NCBI RefSeq assembly: GCF_033958435.1
Contig: NC_134138.1
Location: forward strand, 23,528,598 to 23,592,597
Reading direction: 5' to 3'
Source of the DNA: Carettochelys insculpta
Lineage: Eukaryota > Chordata > Testudines > Carettochelyidae
DNA: 64,000 nucleotides
The notes under the pieces are model-generated. The model was not told the DNA's origin. It saw only the letters and a program-made list of their open reading frames with translations, and did no database searches. How positions within the stretch are numbered: position 1 is the first letter of the stretch; each line of letters begins with the position of its first letter. Shown here one piece after another: positions 11,518 through 22,100 of the stretch. The translations under genes and the position numbers were made by a program.

Positions 11518-11660
11518 TCCCATCTCTGCCATGTGCTCCTTGGTGGACATTCAGTGAGTCACTTTCTTTCTCTGTGCCTCATTGTCCCCATCTATAAAAT
11601 GGGGCTTATTGCACCATCTTTGTAAAGCACTCACTTTGAAATCTCTGCTTGACAAGTATC
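11518..11660 (+). mobile_element. MIR-like SINE core
   Basis: The order of motifs GAGTCACTTTCTTTCTCTGT, GCCTCATTGTCCCCATC, TATAAAATGGGGCTTATT and GTAAAGCACTC matches the core and 3' part of the ancient MIR SINE. The copy is strongly diverged and its ends are approximate. Confidence 0.65.
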
Positions 11661-11755
11661 AGTTTTGTAACTAGAATGGCTGCTCCTGAATTTGATTTTT
11701 AGGTTATTTGAAGTGAAGCACCTCACTAAAAATAAATAAAATAACAAATGTAATA

Positions 11756-12321
11756 CAGGTCACACCGCCCTTATCTGACATACTCGGGACCTGACTGGTC
11801 CCAGGCAAGAGAATTTGCTGGATAATGGGAGGTGTAGGCCTTCTTCAGGCAGAAAGCCCTGTGATCAGGGGGTGCTGCAGGTCCAGCCTGCAGCCCCTCT
11901 CCCCAGACCAGGCTGCCATGGGGGATCCAGCCACCCCTGCTCCCCTGACTGCCATGGAGCAGAAAGGGGGTCCAGCTCCCAGCCCTGCAACAGCCTCTCA
12001 GCCCCTGCTGCTGCAGGGCAAGAAGGAGCTCCCAACACCAGGCTCCCTGCACTACTGGGGGGGAGGGGGAGAATCCCGCCCCAGCCATGCACTGCTGCGG
12101 CCCCAGTAGGGGCTCCGGTCCCTGAACCCCACACTGCTGCAGACTGGTGGGAGCTCTGCCCTGGCCCCCAGGTGCTGCTGTGGGCAGGCGAGAGTGCTGG
12201 CTCCCAGCTCTGCAGGGGCTCCTGCACCAGCCACTACTCTCTAGTCTGGCAACATGCGTGGTCATGCTGGACCAAGGACACTGCCAGACGAGAGAGTACC
12301 AAGTTTCAGAGGTGCAGCCTG
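11756..12321. mobile_element. Tigger-like non-autonomous element, copy 1
   Basis: A 566-bp element between TA dinucleotides (11754-11755 and 12322-12323). The left end CAGGTCACACCGCCCTTATC and right end GGTGCAGCCTG are inverted, as in the copy at 52940-53323 (CAGGTTGCACC and its complement). The terminus and TA duplication fit the Tc1/mariner pogo-Tigger group. The centre is GC-rich and shares CAGACCAGGCTGCCAT-type blocks with the second copy. Open frames of 120-170 aa on both strands are composition effects, not genes. Confidence 0.72.
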
Positions 12322-12323
12322 TA

Positions 12324-13060
12324 GTTTAAAACCTAAAACATACAAGTTATATTAAGTCTTAAAACTGGGGAGGAGTTCGAGCAGTTGGCTTGTTTGAAGG
12401 CCCAGTAGTTTCATCACTGGGCAGATTCATTCCAAAGTTCCTTCCTGAAAGATTTTTCGTCGTACACAAATTAGCAGCCAAAGCGTGTTGAAACTCTGAT
12501 TCTCCTCTGCCCCTTTTCCCCCAAGTCTACCCATGCAAGACTGTAAGCTAAGAAAAATTAATTTAAACATTTAAGGGGTAAAATGTTTTTAAGCTTATAG
12601 GGTATTTGGCACCCATGTTCCCACTTTTCAGTCTGCTACCTCGGAAGTATGGTTTTGTGCTTTAACTTTCTGCTGATATCCCAAGGCTATTTAAAGAATT
12701 GTTTTCATTCAGAAAATACTCCCGCCTTCCCCACGGCCCATAAAGAATGACTTTATATTCCTCTTTTGAGACATATAGATTGTCTCAAGAAAGTTCTCTC
12801 AGCACCTACCTGGTAACGTGGATCAAAATGAACAATCGATCAACCCAGTGCCACACAGCTAATTAAAGGACCCCACAACCCCTATTTTCATGCCAAAAAG
12901 GCGGGAAATGCAAGCCATGAGTCACAAGACCGTTCCTCATTTGCCCTCTGGCCAGTTGAAATGTACGTGGTGCTATCCCACTAAACATGGGAAGATGCTG
13001 AGCATGAAGATGAAGCCTGGAAACATGATTTTTGTGCCGCAGGCTTAGGCTGTGCTAGAC
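12324..13060. other. Unassigned sequence
   Basis: About 0.7 kb of mixed composition with no gene or repeat that can be supported. Confidence 0.6.
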
Positions 13061-13110
13061 CAGGGGTGAGGAACGCCCGGCCCGTGATCCAGATGTGGAC
13101 CATGGCTTGT
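13061..13110 (+). mobile_element. Possible hAT-type terminus
   Basis: CAGGGGTGAGGAACGCCCGG followed by CCCGTGATCC resembles the left end of hAT-Charlie MITEs (CAGGGGTGGGGAAC...). No matching right end or duplication was found, so the extent is unknown. Confidence 0.35.
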
Positions 13111-13663
13111 GTGAATCTGAACTCTGAAGCTCAAGGCTCACCTCCCAGCTTCCAGCCCACAGTGGGATGAGGAGTGGGGAGCCCTGAGGCTTGCTGGCCA
13201 GAGCCAGGCAAGACAGGGCTGGACCCATCTCACGGGCTCTGTTGAGGGGTGGAGGGTCGTAGGAAGTGGTTCTGGAAGTCTCTGGTGCTGCGAGCTGCCA
13301 TTCCCCCAGAGACGGTTTCTTGAGCAGGGATCTAACGAGCATGTGCTTTGAATACAGCCTGCTGCTGTCCCCTTTTGCAGGAAGCATAGGCTGCCTCCAG
13401 CAGGAATGTTACCACAGGATAGCTTTTATAAGCACCATCCTCCGGAAATAAAGGAAGAGCACTCCCTGAAGAGGGATCCTTTTGTTCAGCAGGTGTAGCA
13501 GGGAGCATAAATAATGACTTAGGACTACTGGGGACTGCACATGATACATCTTTTCTACAGGGGTAGCCTCTGCTCCTTCCCAGTTCTGCCGTGCATTTGT
13601 CATTCAGGGTCCAGGGAGGAATAGGTTCATGGTCCAGACTTGTAGTATCCATTCTGAGGCCTA

Positions 13664-14013
13664 GGCTATGTGAACTCTGTGGGCGAGAGGTGTGATTCCT
13701 CAGCTCAGTCATGCTAGTGTTAGCTTTCATTGCACTAGCACCAGTATAAGTAGCAATGCAGCCCTGGTAGCATGTGTAGAGGTACCAGAGGCACGATTGA
13801 GCAAGATGAAGTACAAAACCACCTGAAACCAATGAGAGCGAGTGTGAGTATGTATGTATACATGGGCAGAGGACTTGCACCCTTGATTCATACTGTGAAT
13901 GTGGCCAAGGTCTCAGAAGGGATAATTCATCTGGGAACATGACTCTATTCCGCTCTGGCACTCGGCAACAGCTGGTAGTATAAAAGTACCTAGCATGTAG
14001 TATAGATGCAACC
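13664..14013. mobile_element. Probable old Harbinger-like MITE
   Basis: Begins GGCTATGTGAAC and ends ATAGATGCAACC, both recognisable as decayed versions of the shared 12-bp terminus. The flanking triplets are CTA and CTG. The 244-aa reverse frame overlapping it (13332-14066) crosses the left end of the element and shows no domain, so it is not taken as a gene. Confidence 0.48.
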
Positions 14014-14016
14014 CTG

Positions 14017-16560
14017 GAGAACTTTGGCCAGTTATCACCCACGCTGTGCTCCTGAAGTGCTAGCAACCCTAAGAAGACAGACTTGTGCTGTTAACGGGAA
14101 GGTTTCCCAAGAGCCAACTCTCCTTTAAGGGAGCCTCCCAATGGGGCACTAACTTATCCCACAACATTTGTTCTAAGAGCTGTGATGTCAGTGTGTGTCA
14201 GCAAAAGTCTCCGGCAACGCATCACCTTACAGAGAGGTCATCAAGAGTGGAGACAAGGATCCTGCCGAGATGTTCTATTTTTCAAATCAAGCGCCTTGCA
14301 ACAAAACCATTTTCATTTTATCATGTCGAGTTAATGGACAAGAACTGAATCAACTGCCTTTCGCAAGACATTTTAAATCCCCAAGCGAAACAATAGACCA
14401 GTGATGAAAAGCTTCCTTCACAAAACCCTGCAAGACTCCTAGCTCATGACAATCCATGAAACTTCTTCCAGGAAAATTGCCTGTAAACTCTGAAGTAATA
14501 TCTAGGATTTGTGCAGCCTGTTCTGTGTGATTCTTTCAGCGCTCAGTAGACTAGACATTAAATTTGCATGACTTTGTATTAAATAAATAAAGTAAAGCAC
14601 AACAGCTGGGGCTACTCATCTCTCAGGCATATGACATCCAGTGCCAGATTCAAGAAGGACTTGACAGTGTTCTAATTACCAAACTGGGTCAGTGGTTAAA
14701 TAGAGTGCTGGCATTGTTGCAATACTGATCTCTTGGGGTTTGCAACTTTCTTTTTAGTAACACAATATCAGAGTATGTGCTATATCAGAAGGTGTCTATG
14801 GGCTCCACCCTGTCTGTTAGGAATCCTTAATCATAGGATTAGCCTCTACTGATGTGAGTACAGGTATGCTGGACCAAACTCATACAGAGCATTATAGCAA
14901 ATCAGATAGCATCCATAATACCATACAATGAATAGGGTTCATGTTGCAAAGGAGAAAAGGTGATCTGGTGGGTTTCCTAGGTATTGAGCTCTACTCCAGG
15001 TTCTGCTAGAGACATCCCATAACAGGTAGACAACCTGAAGCCTGCAGTTGGACAGTAGCTCCAGACCCCTTTAAAATGCCACTGGTAAGAAGTGGCTGAG
15101 GGTAGCAGCTAAAGCACTCCTGGCTGTTTGATATCATTGCCTTTTATGGGGCCCTGGGCCAGAATGTTTTAGGGAGAATGTTGGACCTGTATATTTTGTT
15201 GGATTGGTTAATCCTTGGAAAGGGGTGGACTCAGCAGATGACCAGGTTGGAGGGCTGAATCACCCTCTTCCAGAAAGGAGTCTCCCACTGCACCACTGAG
15301 ACCACCAGCAGAGGGTGCTAGAGATAAGGGAGAGGTGTGAGCCAGCTACCCAACCCCAAGGCAGTATCATTAATAAGTGCTTTTGGCCACAACTGCTTAT
15401 GTAACCAATAGAACAGTGCGGTGCTGCAGACCCACCTCTGTTCTCATCCTCAGTTAAACCAAATAGATGGAAGCAGGAGGTTTTGGGGCTTGGTTTGGCT
15501 TCTGCATTTTGCTTGAGCTGTTTCACATTTGGGCTTGAGCCAACAGCTGAGTGTTAACAGTTTTGAACAAGGATTGGTGATGGATAGGAGGGCGAGAGAA
15601 GCAAGTTTTCTACTGTGCTAATGCTTTAATCTCTTGGGCTGCATCACTCAGCACCCTCATCCAGCACCGTTCCTTGGGAATTAGTGCTAGCCCTGACTAT
15701 GGCAGCTATGTCTCTTCTTAAACCGCAGGAGCCATACCCAACAGTTACACCCACCACAGTAAGGCTGGATGCATGCAGCAGGCTCACAAGGGAGCAGCAC
15801 CTTCACACTGGAGTTCCAAGGGAGAACCTGGAGAACACAGAGCATTGCTAGAGTGAGGGGTCCATGTCCCAAAGATGCCATCTCACTAGGAGCTAGATGG
15901 GGCCATTTAGACATTGCCATTGTCAGTGGAACTAGGCTTGCACTTTCTGCCACTGGCACTGAGGTGTGCAGAGGGTTCATATCACCCAGCACCCCACAAA
16001 GGGACATCACACTTACTTCCTGTAATACAGCCATTCACTCCTTCTGGCCAGTGTACGCAGGGAGAAGGGAAAGAATGGTCCATCTGCTCTCTCAAGTTCA
16101 GGGACTTCCATTCTGCTTTGCTCTTACCTTGGCTGGTGGGGGAAAGAGGAGGCCATATTCCTATTCCCCCAGTGTACACCTATATGTGGACCAGACACTT
16201 TTTGTTCCTCAGGGGAAAAATAATAAGTATCTTGTGTCTTTAACATTTGAAACTAGTGCTAGAGAGATGTTGAATCAGCCAAAACTCCAAATAACACTTG
16301 TACAGCAAGCTGCTTAGTTGTGTCGCTCACATGTCCGTGCATGCTCTGTTAGGTTAGGAACATGCTTGTTGTGTTTGCTTGTTCACCCTTCCATGAGTTT
16401 ACAGCTGCTTTATGTAACGAAGGCTATAGACTACAGGGATGGATGGTGGCACTTTTAGCTGCAGTTGACCTTTTTAAAAGAAGCAAAATTTTCCTTTTAG
16501 TTTTCATTATTCCTGAGGGCTAGCTAGTTCCAGCACTCTGGAGGAGAAGGTGCTCAGGTA
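14017..16560. other. Unassigned sequence
   Basis: About 2.5 kb without a recognisable gene. The 182-aa frame at 15769-16317 has no domain, no signal and no splice context, and is overlapped by other frames on both strands. A possible CTCF site lies at 15305-15318. Confidence 0.55.
15305..15318 (+). promoter_or_regulatory. Candidate CTCF motif (13 of 14)
   Basis: CCAGCAGAGGGTGC matches the vertebrate CTCF core CCASYAGRKGGCRS except for T in place of C at position 12. A single motif match; occupancy is unknown. Confidence 0.35.
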
Positions 16561-16561
16561 A

Positions 16562-18056
16562 AATCATAGAATCATAGAAGAGTAGGACTGGAAGGGACCT
16601 CGAGAGGCCATTGAGTCCAGCCCCCTGCCCTCATGGCAGGACCAAGCACTTTCTAGACCATCCCTGAAAGCCATCAATCTAACCTCTTCTTAAATGTCTC
16701 CAGTGATGGAGATTCTACCAGCTCCCTTGGCAATTCGTTCCAGTGTTTGATCACCCTGACAGTTAGGAACTTTTTCCTAATGTCCAACCTGAACCTCCCC
16801 TGCTACAATTTAAGTCCATTGCCTCTTGTTCTATCCTCAGAGGCAAGGAAGAACAAGTTCCCTCCCTCTGCCTTATGACACCCTTTTAGATACCTGAAAA
16901 CTACTATCACATCCGCCCTCAATCTTCTCTTTTCCAAACTAAACAAGCCCAATTCTTTCAGCCTTTCTTCATAGGTCATGTTCTCTAGACCTTTGATCAT
17001 TCTCGTTGCTCTCCTCTGGACCCTCTCCAATTTCTCCACATCCTTCCTGAACTGCGGTGCCCAGAACTGGACACAATACTCCAGCTGACGCCTAACCAGT
17101 GCAGAGTAGAGCGGGAGAATGACTTCTCGTGTCTTGTTCACAACACACCTGTTAATGCATCCTAGAATCATGTTTGCTTTTTTTGCAACAGCATCACACT
17201 GTTGACTCATATTTAGCTTGTGGTCCACTATAACCCCTAGATCCCTTTCTGCTGTACTCATTCCTAGGCAGTCCTTTCCCATTCTGTATGTGTGACACCG
17301 ATTGTTCCTTCCTAAGTGGAGCACTTTGTATTTGTCCTTGTTAAACTTCATCCTGCTTACCTCAGCCCATTTCTCCAGTTTATCCAGATCCTTTTGAATT
17401 ATAACCCTGTCCTCCAAAGAAGTTGCAACCCCTCCCAGCTTGGTCTCATCTGCAAACTTAATAAGTGTACTTTCTATGTCAGTATCTAAATCATTAATGT
17501 AGATATTGTACAGAACCAGTCCTAAAACAGACCCCTGAGGAACCCCACTAGATATACTTTTCCAGCAGGATTGAAAACCATTAATAACTACTCTCTGGGT
17601 ATGGTTATCCAGCCAGTTGTTCACCCACCTTATAGTAGCCCCATCTAAGTTGTATTTGCATAGTTTATTGATAAGTATATTATGTGAGACCGTGTCAAAT
17701 GCTTTACTGAAGTCTAGGTATACCACATCCACCGCTTTTCCCTTATCCACAAGGCTCGTTATTCTATCAAAGAAAGCTGTTAGATTGGTTTGACATAATC
17801 TGTTTTTAACAAAACCATACTGGCTGTTCCCTATCACCTTACCACCTTCCAAATGCTTGCAGATGATTTCTTTAATTACCTGCTCCATTATCTTCCCTGG
17901 CACAGAAGTTAGGCTGACTGGCCTGTAGTTTCCCGGGTTATTCGTGTTCCCCTTTTTATAAATGGGTACTATATTTGCCCTTTTCCAGTCTTCTGGAATC
18001 TCTCCCGTCTCCCACGATTTTCCAAAAATGATTGCTAAAGGCTCAGATACCTTTTA
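16562..18056 (-). mobile_element. CR1 LINE, 5'-truncated, reverse strand
   Basis: About 1.5 kb of CR1 read on the reverse strand. It starts inside the ORF2 protein just before the RT palm motif NYRPVSLTSVPGKIMEQVI and ends with the short 3' UTR and ATGATTCTATGATTT octamers (reverse complement at 16562-16580). Truncation from the 5' side is the normal outcome of CR1 insertion. It is the longest continuous LINE in the window. Confidence 0.93.
16803..17903 (-). pseudogene. CR1 ORF2 reverse transcriptase, inactivated
   Basis: An open 366-codon frame covering most of the reverse-transcriptase domain. Visible RT blocks in order are YLDFSKAFDTVSH (first catalytic Asp region), SSGVPQGSVLGLVLYNIYIN, FADETKLGG and the thumb region with LHLGRNN. 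Two lesions matter. The catalytic FADD box reads FADE (GAT GAG), so one metal-binding Asp is lost. A TAG replaces the CAG that follows GNGLKL in related copies, cutting off the last ~70 residues. The chosen start Met is only the first in-frame one; the natural N-terminus with the endonuclease is absent. Confidence 0.9.
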
Positions 18057-18582
18057 GGGTGTCCTTGTGTGCTAATGAGACAACCAGGTTTGTATCATAC
18101 CCTGGACGGTTCTCATGCCGACTGAGTGCTGTCTTCAGACACTTGGGCAGGATTCAGACCTATGTATGTCAAATCCTGGAGACACGGCTCTGAGAGGGCT
18201 TCTTCCATGTACACTGGTGCCCATCTGAATGCACTGTGGCCAGGTCCATTTTGTTCTATGTATTTGCTCAATATTTCTTAAGTCTTCCCACTTTCTCAAA
18301 CTTGCTGACACCAGGCATGAACTTGTAAAGGTCAGTGGTAAAGGCTGTTGCATTCTGTGGCATGTGACATGCATCTGAAGTGAAAACCATGGCCCACTAA
18401 GCAATGACCTTTATGTCATTGAGCTGTGTGCTCCAAGCTACAAAATATTCCGATATTCTAAGGTCAGAGGGCACTGCTCTAATCTAGTCTGAGCTCGTGC
18501 ACAACACGGGCCATAGAAATTCACCCGTCATCTCTATGTTCTGCCCAGTGGTGTGTAGATACACTAGCAGAGAATCACTTTA
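18057..18582. other. Unassigned sequence
   Basis: About 0.5 kb between the CR1 and the foldback element with nothing recognisable. Confidence 0.55.
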
Positions 18583-18590
18583 TTGACTGT

Positions 18591-18770
18591 CTCAGTCTTA
18601 GTCTGTAGTGTCACAAAAACAAGCAGTCCTGTAGCACCTTAAAGACTAACAAATTTATTTATTAGGTAATGAACTTTTGTGGGCAAGACCCACTAAGTCT
18701 TACCCAAGAAAGCTCGTTACCTAATAAATAAATTTGTTAGTCTTTAAGGTGCTACAGGACTGCTTGTTCC
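18591..18770 (+). mobile_element. Foldback element with 8-bp target duplication
   Basis: Terminal tag (GTCTTAGTCTGTAGTGTC) followed by inverted arms: GCAGTCCTGTAGCACCTTAA with its complement at the right end, around a loop near 18690. It is flanked by TTGACTGT at 18583-18590 and 18771-18778. Arms are nearly perfect, so the copy is fairly young or kept similar by gene conversion. Same family as 4338, 29453, 30081 and 50031. Confidence 0.8.
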
Positions 18771-18778
18771 TTGACTGT

Positions 18779-19587
18779 GAAAGGCATGACCAACAGAGCT
18801 GTAGCAATTGCTCTTCAGTCAGAACATAGAATGAGGAGTGCTACTGGATTTTACATGCCAGCAACCTCTTTGCCCCAGCCAGAACTTTGGTTCCTCTTCC
18901 AAAAAAAAAAAAAAAATCTGATGTGAGTCCCATTCAATGGATAGCTCTCAAAAGCCAGGGTGGCTGAGGTTAAGGGCTTTGCCACAGTGAAGGCCAGAGG
19001 CTGTTGTCGAGGGGCTGATTGGAGGATGGACAAAGGTTGCAGGGGTCAGCCTCGCTTGTCCCAATTAAGATTTCTTTCTGAGGAGAGACACTTATGATTT
19101 TAAGATTAAATTTCTTATTACAGGAAACATTATATTTAAATATACTCACTTGGCCTGATTTTCTGTCTGAAGCTGCTTTAATGTCACTTTGGTAGCATAG
19201 AAGAGGCAGCAATGGCCCCCTTGTGGAAACGGCCTGTGCAAGGGCCCCTGTGGCCATGCTCCCAGCCCACGGGGAACAAGGGTCAAGCTGCCAAGAGTTG
19301 TAGCCGCCATCCATTGCATTCTGTTCTCTCTTTGAAGCTGCTCTTGCTAATGCTGAGGGCAGGGCAGCTCTCAGGCTGCTTCAGAAGGTCCACTGTGAGC
19401 AAAGCCTCAGGGGCACAAGTGCTGCCAGTTCTCTTCCTTAGCTCCAAGCCCAGGTATTGGGAATCCAGTCCCTCATGTCTCCAGAGCTAAGATGCATCGT
19501 TTCAGGTCAAAGCACACCTGCTCTGGGTTTCTACACAGACATCATCCAGACATAAACAACTGACTTCATGTAGACTGCTAAGGACAC
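18779..19587. other. Unassigned sequence
   Basis: About 0.8 kb with an A-run at 18899-18915 and no recognisable gene or repeat. Confidence 0.55.
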
Positions 19588-19590
19588 CAG

Positions 19591-20030
19591 AGCTGGGTCC
19601 ACACTACACAGGTCTGTCGACAGAAGTCGCTGTCAACAGATATTTCCCGACAGATCCTCTGTCTGCAGAGCATGTCCACACCTCATACAGGCTTTCCCAT
19701 CCACACCCTCTGTCGACTGATAGTCGCCAGACTGCCCAGCCCTCTGTTGACAGAACAGCCAACCGGAATCTCTGCAAACAGGGCAGCCCAGGGAAACAGA
19801 AGACCTTTTTGTCAACAGAGGGCTCCCTGGAGTGTCTACACTATTTTTTGGTTGACAAAATCTGTCAACAGAGCACGATGCCTCGTACAGTCAGGACAGA
19901 ATATTGCCAGGAAGACTGCTGCGTTCCGTCAGCAGATTCTTGACACAACACATTTGTAGTGTGGATGCTCCCTAGTTTTGTCGACAGAAGACCTCTTCTG
20001 TTGACAGAACTCTGCAGTGTAGACACAGCC
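19591..20030. mobile_element. Harbinger-like MITE, GTCGACAG subfamily
   Basis: A 440-bp element with termini AGCTGGGTCCAC and GTAGACACAGCC and an exact CAG duplication (19588-19590 and 20031-20033). The interior is built from many copies of TGTCGACAGA, TCTGTTGACAG and relatives. Its closest relative is the element at 34804-35238. It has no coding capacity. Confidence 0.85.
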
Positions 20031-20033
20031 CAG

Positions 20034-21844
20034 GAGTGCCCAGCACAAGGTGCCGTCTGTCTACCGTGTAGCCTGCTGTGTGCCCGTCAGGCTGTGGAGA
20101 TCACACCATTCACAGGTGAAAGGAAGGTGCATGTAAGGGTAGAATCAGGTCTGCAGCTCTAGGCCTTTGTAGGGGTTGTATTATAGTAATTGCTGGGTGG
20201 ATCTTAGTGCTGCTACATCCACCTCACAGCAAAAACTCCCACATATGTCAACGGGCTTTGGGGTCAAATTTAACAGGAGTGCTTCCTGAAAGTGAAAAAA
20301 AGACTCCAGAGCAGTTATCTTGTTATATCTTTACCACTCCTAGCCTGCTTTGTGAGAAATCGCATTTCTGTCTCTGGGCCTGTGGGCACAGAGCTGCTGA
20401 ACCTGTTTCACATAATTTTACCAGCTGAGTACTGCAGGAGGGCAGAGCTAGCAACTGACTAACTCATTAATGGCGCTGGGTGAGGAAGATGGATCCCATG
20501 GGCTTTTAAGGTGGACCTCACACTCCTAGTCACTTGTAAAAGGAATATAAACTCTTTCTTTTCAACCTGCATAAGCTACTGCTGAACTTAATTTTGCCAC
20601 CAGCCCATGATGCAGGGATCCTTTAGGGATTCTGTACATTGTTGCATCTGTTACCCTTAAACCTTCTCCACACAAGGGACAGTCGGCAAAAAAAATTCCC
20701 TGCGAACAGCACCAGTCCTGCTGCACAGGCATTAGCGATTTGCAGAGCCCTAATGCAGCTGAGCTGCCCGCTGGCATTTTAAGCGTCATAATTTTTAGAA
20801 CTGTTCTGAGCAGTGATGGATGCCACAGGGCTTAAAACACCAGCAGGGGCTCCCGGGCCTTTCTGTGGCAAGGTTCCCAATGTTGCTAGTGACAGTGTAG
20901 TGGGTGGAAGAGAGACAGAGAAAGGAATGTCGCTAGCATGCACAAGAAACACCGAGCCCAGGGTCTGTAACACTGAATGGTAATACTGCCATCTAGTGGG
21001 CATAGTGTAGAAATGCAATGTGAAAGGAAAACTAGGTGAAAGTTCACAGTGTGCAGGACAGGCTCTGGGGCTAAACTTATCCCCCTTTGTGAAAAAACCA
21101 CAAAGGGGAAAAGTTGTCCAAGCTGGGAAGGGATACTTGAGGTGCAGCCCCCTTTCCCCATGGAGAGGTGAGGATTGGACCTCTCAGGAAAGGTAGAAGA
21201 TGGGCAGCATTATATGTGGATACTGAGGATTCTTGGGAAACTAACTGCATAGAGCCCCAGCCCGGGAGGTGGAGATGAACACCTCAGGCCTTCCCACCTG
21301 ATTGGATTCAGATCACTATTATCTCCTCTGTGTACTCCTACCCATTCTGCAAGAGGTCATGCTGCAGTTTCCTGTGGGGCTGGGCTCCTTTCCCTGTGGG
21401 AGCATGGCAGATTGAGTACTAGCTCCCTAGCCTGTCCATACCTGTCCCTCCGACACATTTGCAAACTGTCCCCTGCCCGCATCTATGCAGTAGTCCTAGA
21501 ATCATGTGCAGTGTGATAGAGGGGAGATCCATGCACTGTGGGCTCTGGACCCATCCCTACAAAGACATTAGGGCTTTTCTACTCCTTTCCCATTTGTTTT
21601 CTCCCCTATCTGCAATTTGGCAGCTCCATCAAGGTCTGGCTCGCCAGCCTTCCAACTGTTATCTTTAAAGGAAACCATTTCCGTATCCAGCTTGAAGCAC
21701 CGTGGGCTTGATTTTTCAGAGGTTCTGGTCACTCCAAAGCAATGAGAACATAGCAATAGTGACAATCCCAGTGAAGGTGTGTCCAGGTGGGTGCCCAAGT
21801 GCAAGCGGCTTCATTTGAAAGTGAGTGCTTTAAACACTCATCCA
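20034..21844. other. Unassigned sequence
   Basis: About 1.8 kb without a supportable gene. It contains the candidate CTCF motif at 20987-21000. Confidence 0.55.
20987..21000 (-). promoter_or_regulatory. Candidate CTCF motif (14 of 14)
   Basis: On the reverse strand the site reads CCACTAGATGGCAG with a further C before it, a full match to the CTCF core CCASYAGRKGGCRS. It is the strongest regulatory-looking motif noticed in the window. Position and strand are seen directly; binding is inference. Confidence 0.5.
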
Positions 21845-21990
21845 CTTTCGCTGCAGAGCTCTGGGGAAATCGAGGCACGGAGGTGAAATTATTTGCACAA
21901 GATCGCCAGAAATAGAACCCAGGTCTCTTACTCTCAGGCCTGTGCCCCATATACTGGTTCTAGCCCATCTAGACTCCTGTGCAGCACTGC
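21845..21990 (-). mobile_element. MIR-like SINE, reverse orientation
   Basis: GGGGAAATCGAGGCACGGAG, TTATTTGCACAAGATCGCC, AATAGAACCCAGGTCTC and CTCAGGCCTGTGCCC occur in the order of an antisense MIR. Moderately diverged. Confidence 0.65.
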
Positions 21991-22012
21991 TTTCTGCTTT
22001 GCGGTGCTTAGG

Positions 22013-22100
22013 TTTGTTTTTTTTTTGTTTTGTTTTGTTTTGATTTGGTTTGGTTTGGGTTTTGTTTTGTTTGATTTTTTTTGTTTTTTTTGTTTTTTTA
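22013..22100 (+). repeat. (GTTTT)n/(TTTG)n low-complexity tract
   Basis: A pyrimidine-strand run built of TTTTG, TTTGG and T stretches. Lysine- and phenylalanine-rich frames crossing it are artefacts of the repeat. Confidence 0.9.

Noticed and set aside
11771..12324. Overlapping 120-169 codon frames on both strands
   Set aside because: They lie inside a GC-rich Tigger-like element. Open frames in several phases on both strands show a composition effect.
13332..14066. 244-codon reverse frame
   Set aside because: It crosses the left end of a probable MITE (13664-14013), has no domain and no supporting splice or start context. Length alone is not enough in DNA of this GC content.
15769..16317. 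182-codon plus-strand frame
   Set aside because: No domain, hydrophobic pattern or exon context, and it is overlapped by frames on both strands. Not called as a gene.
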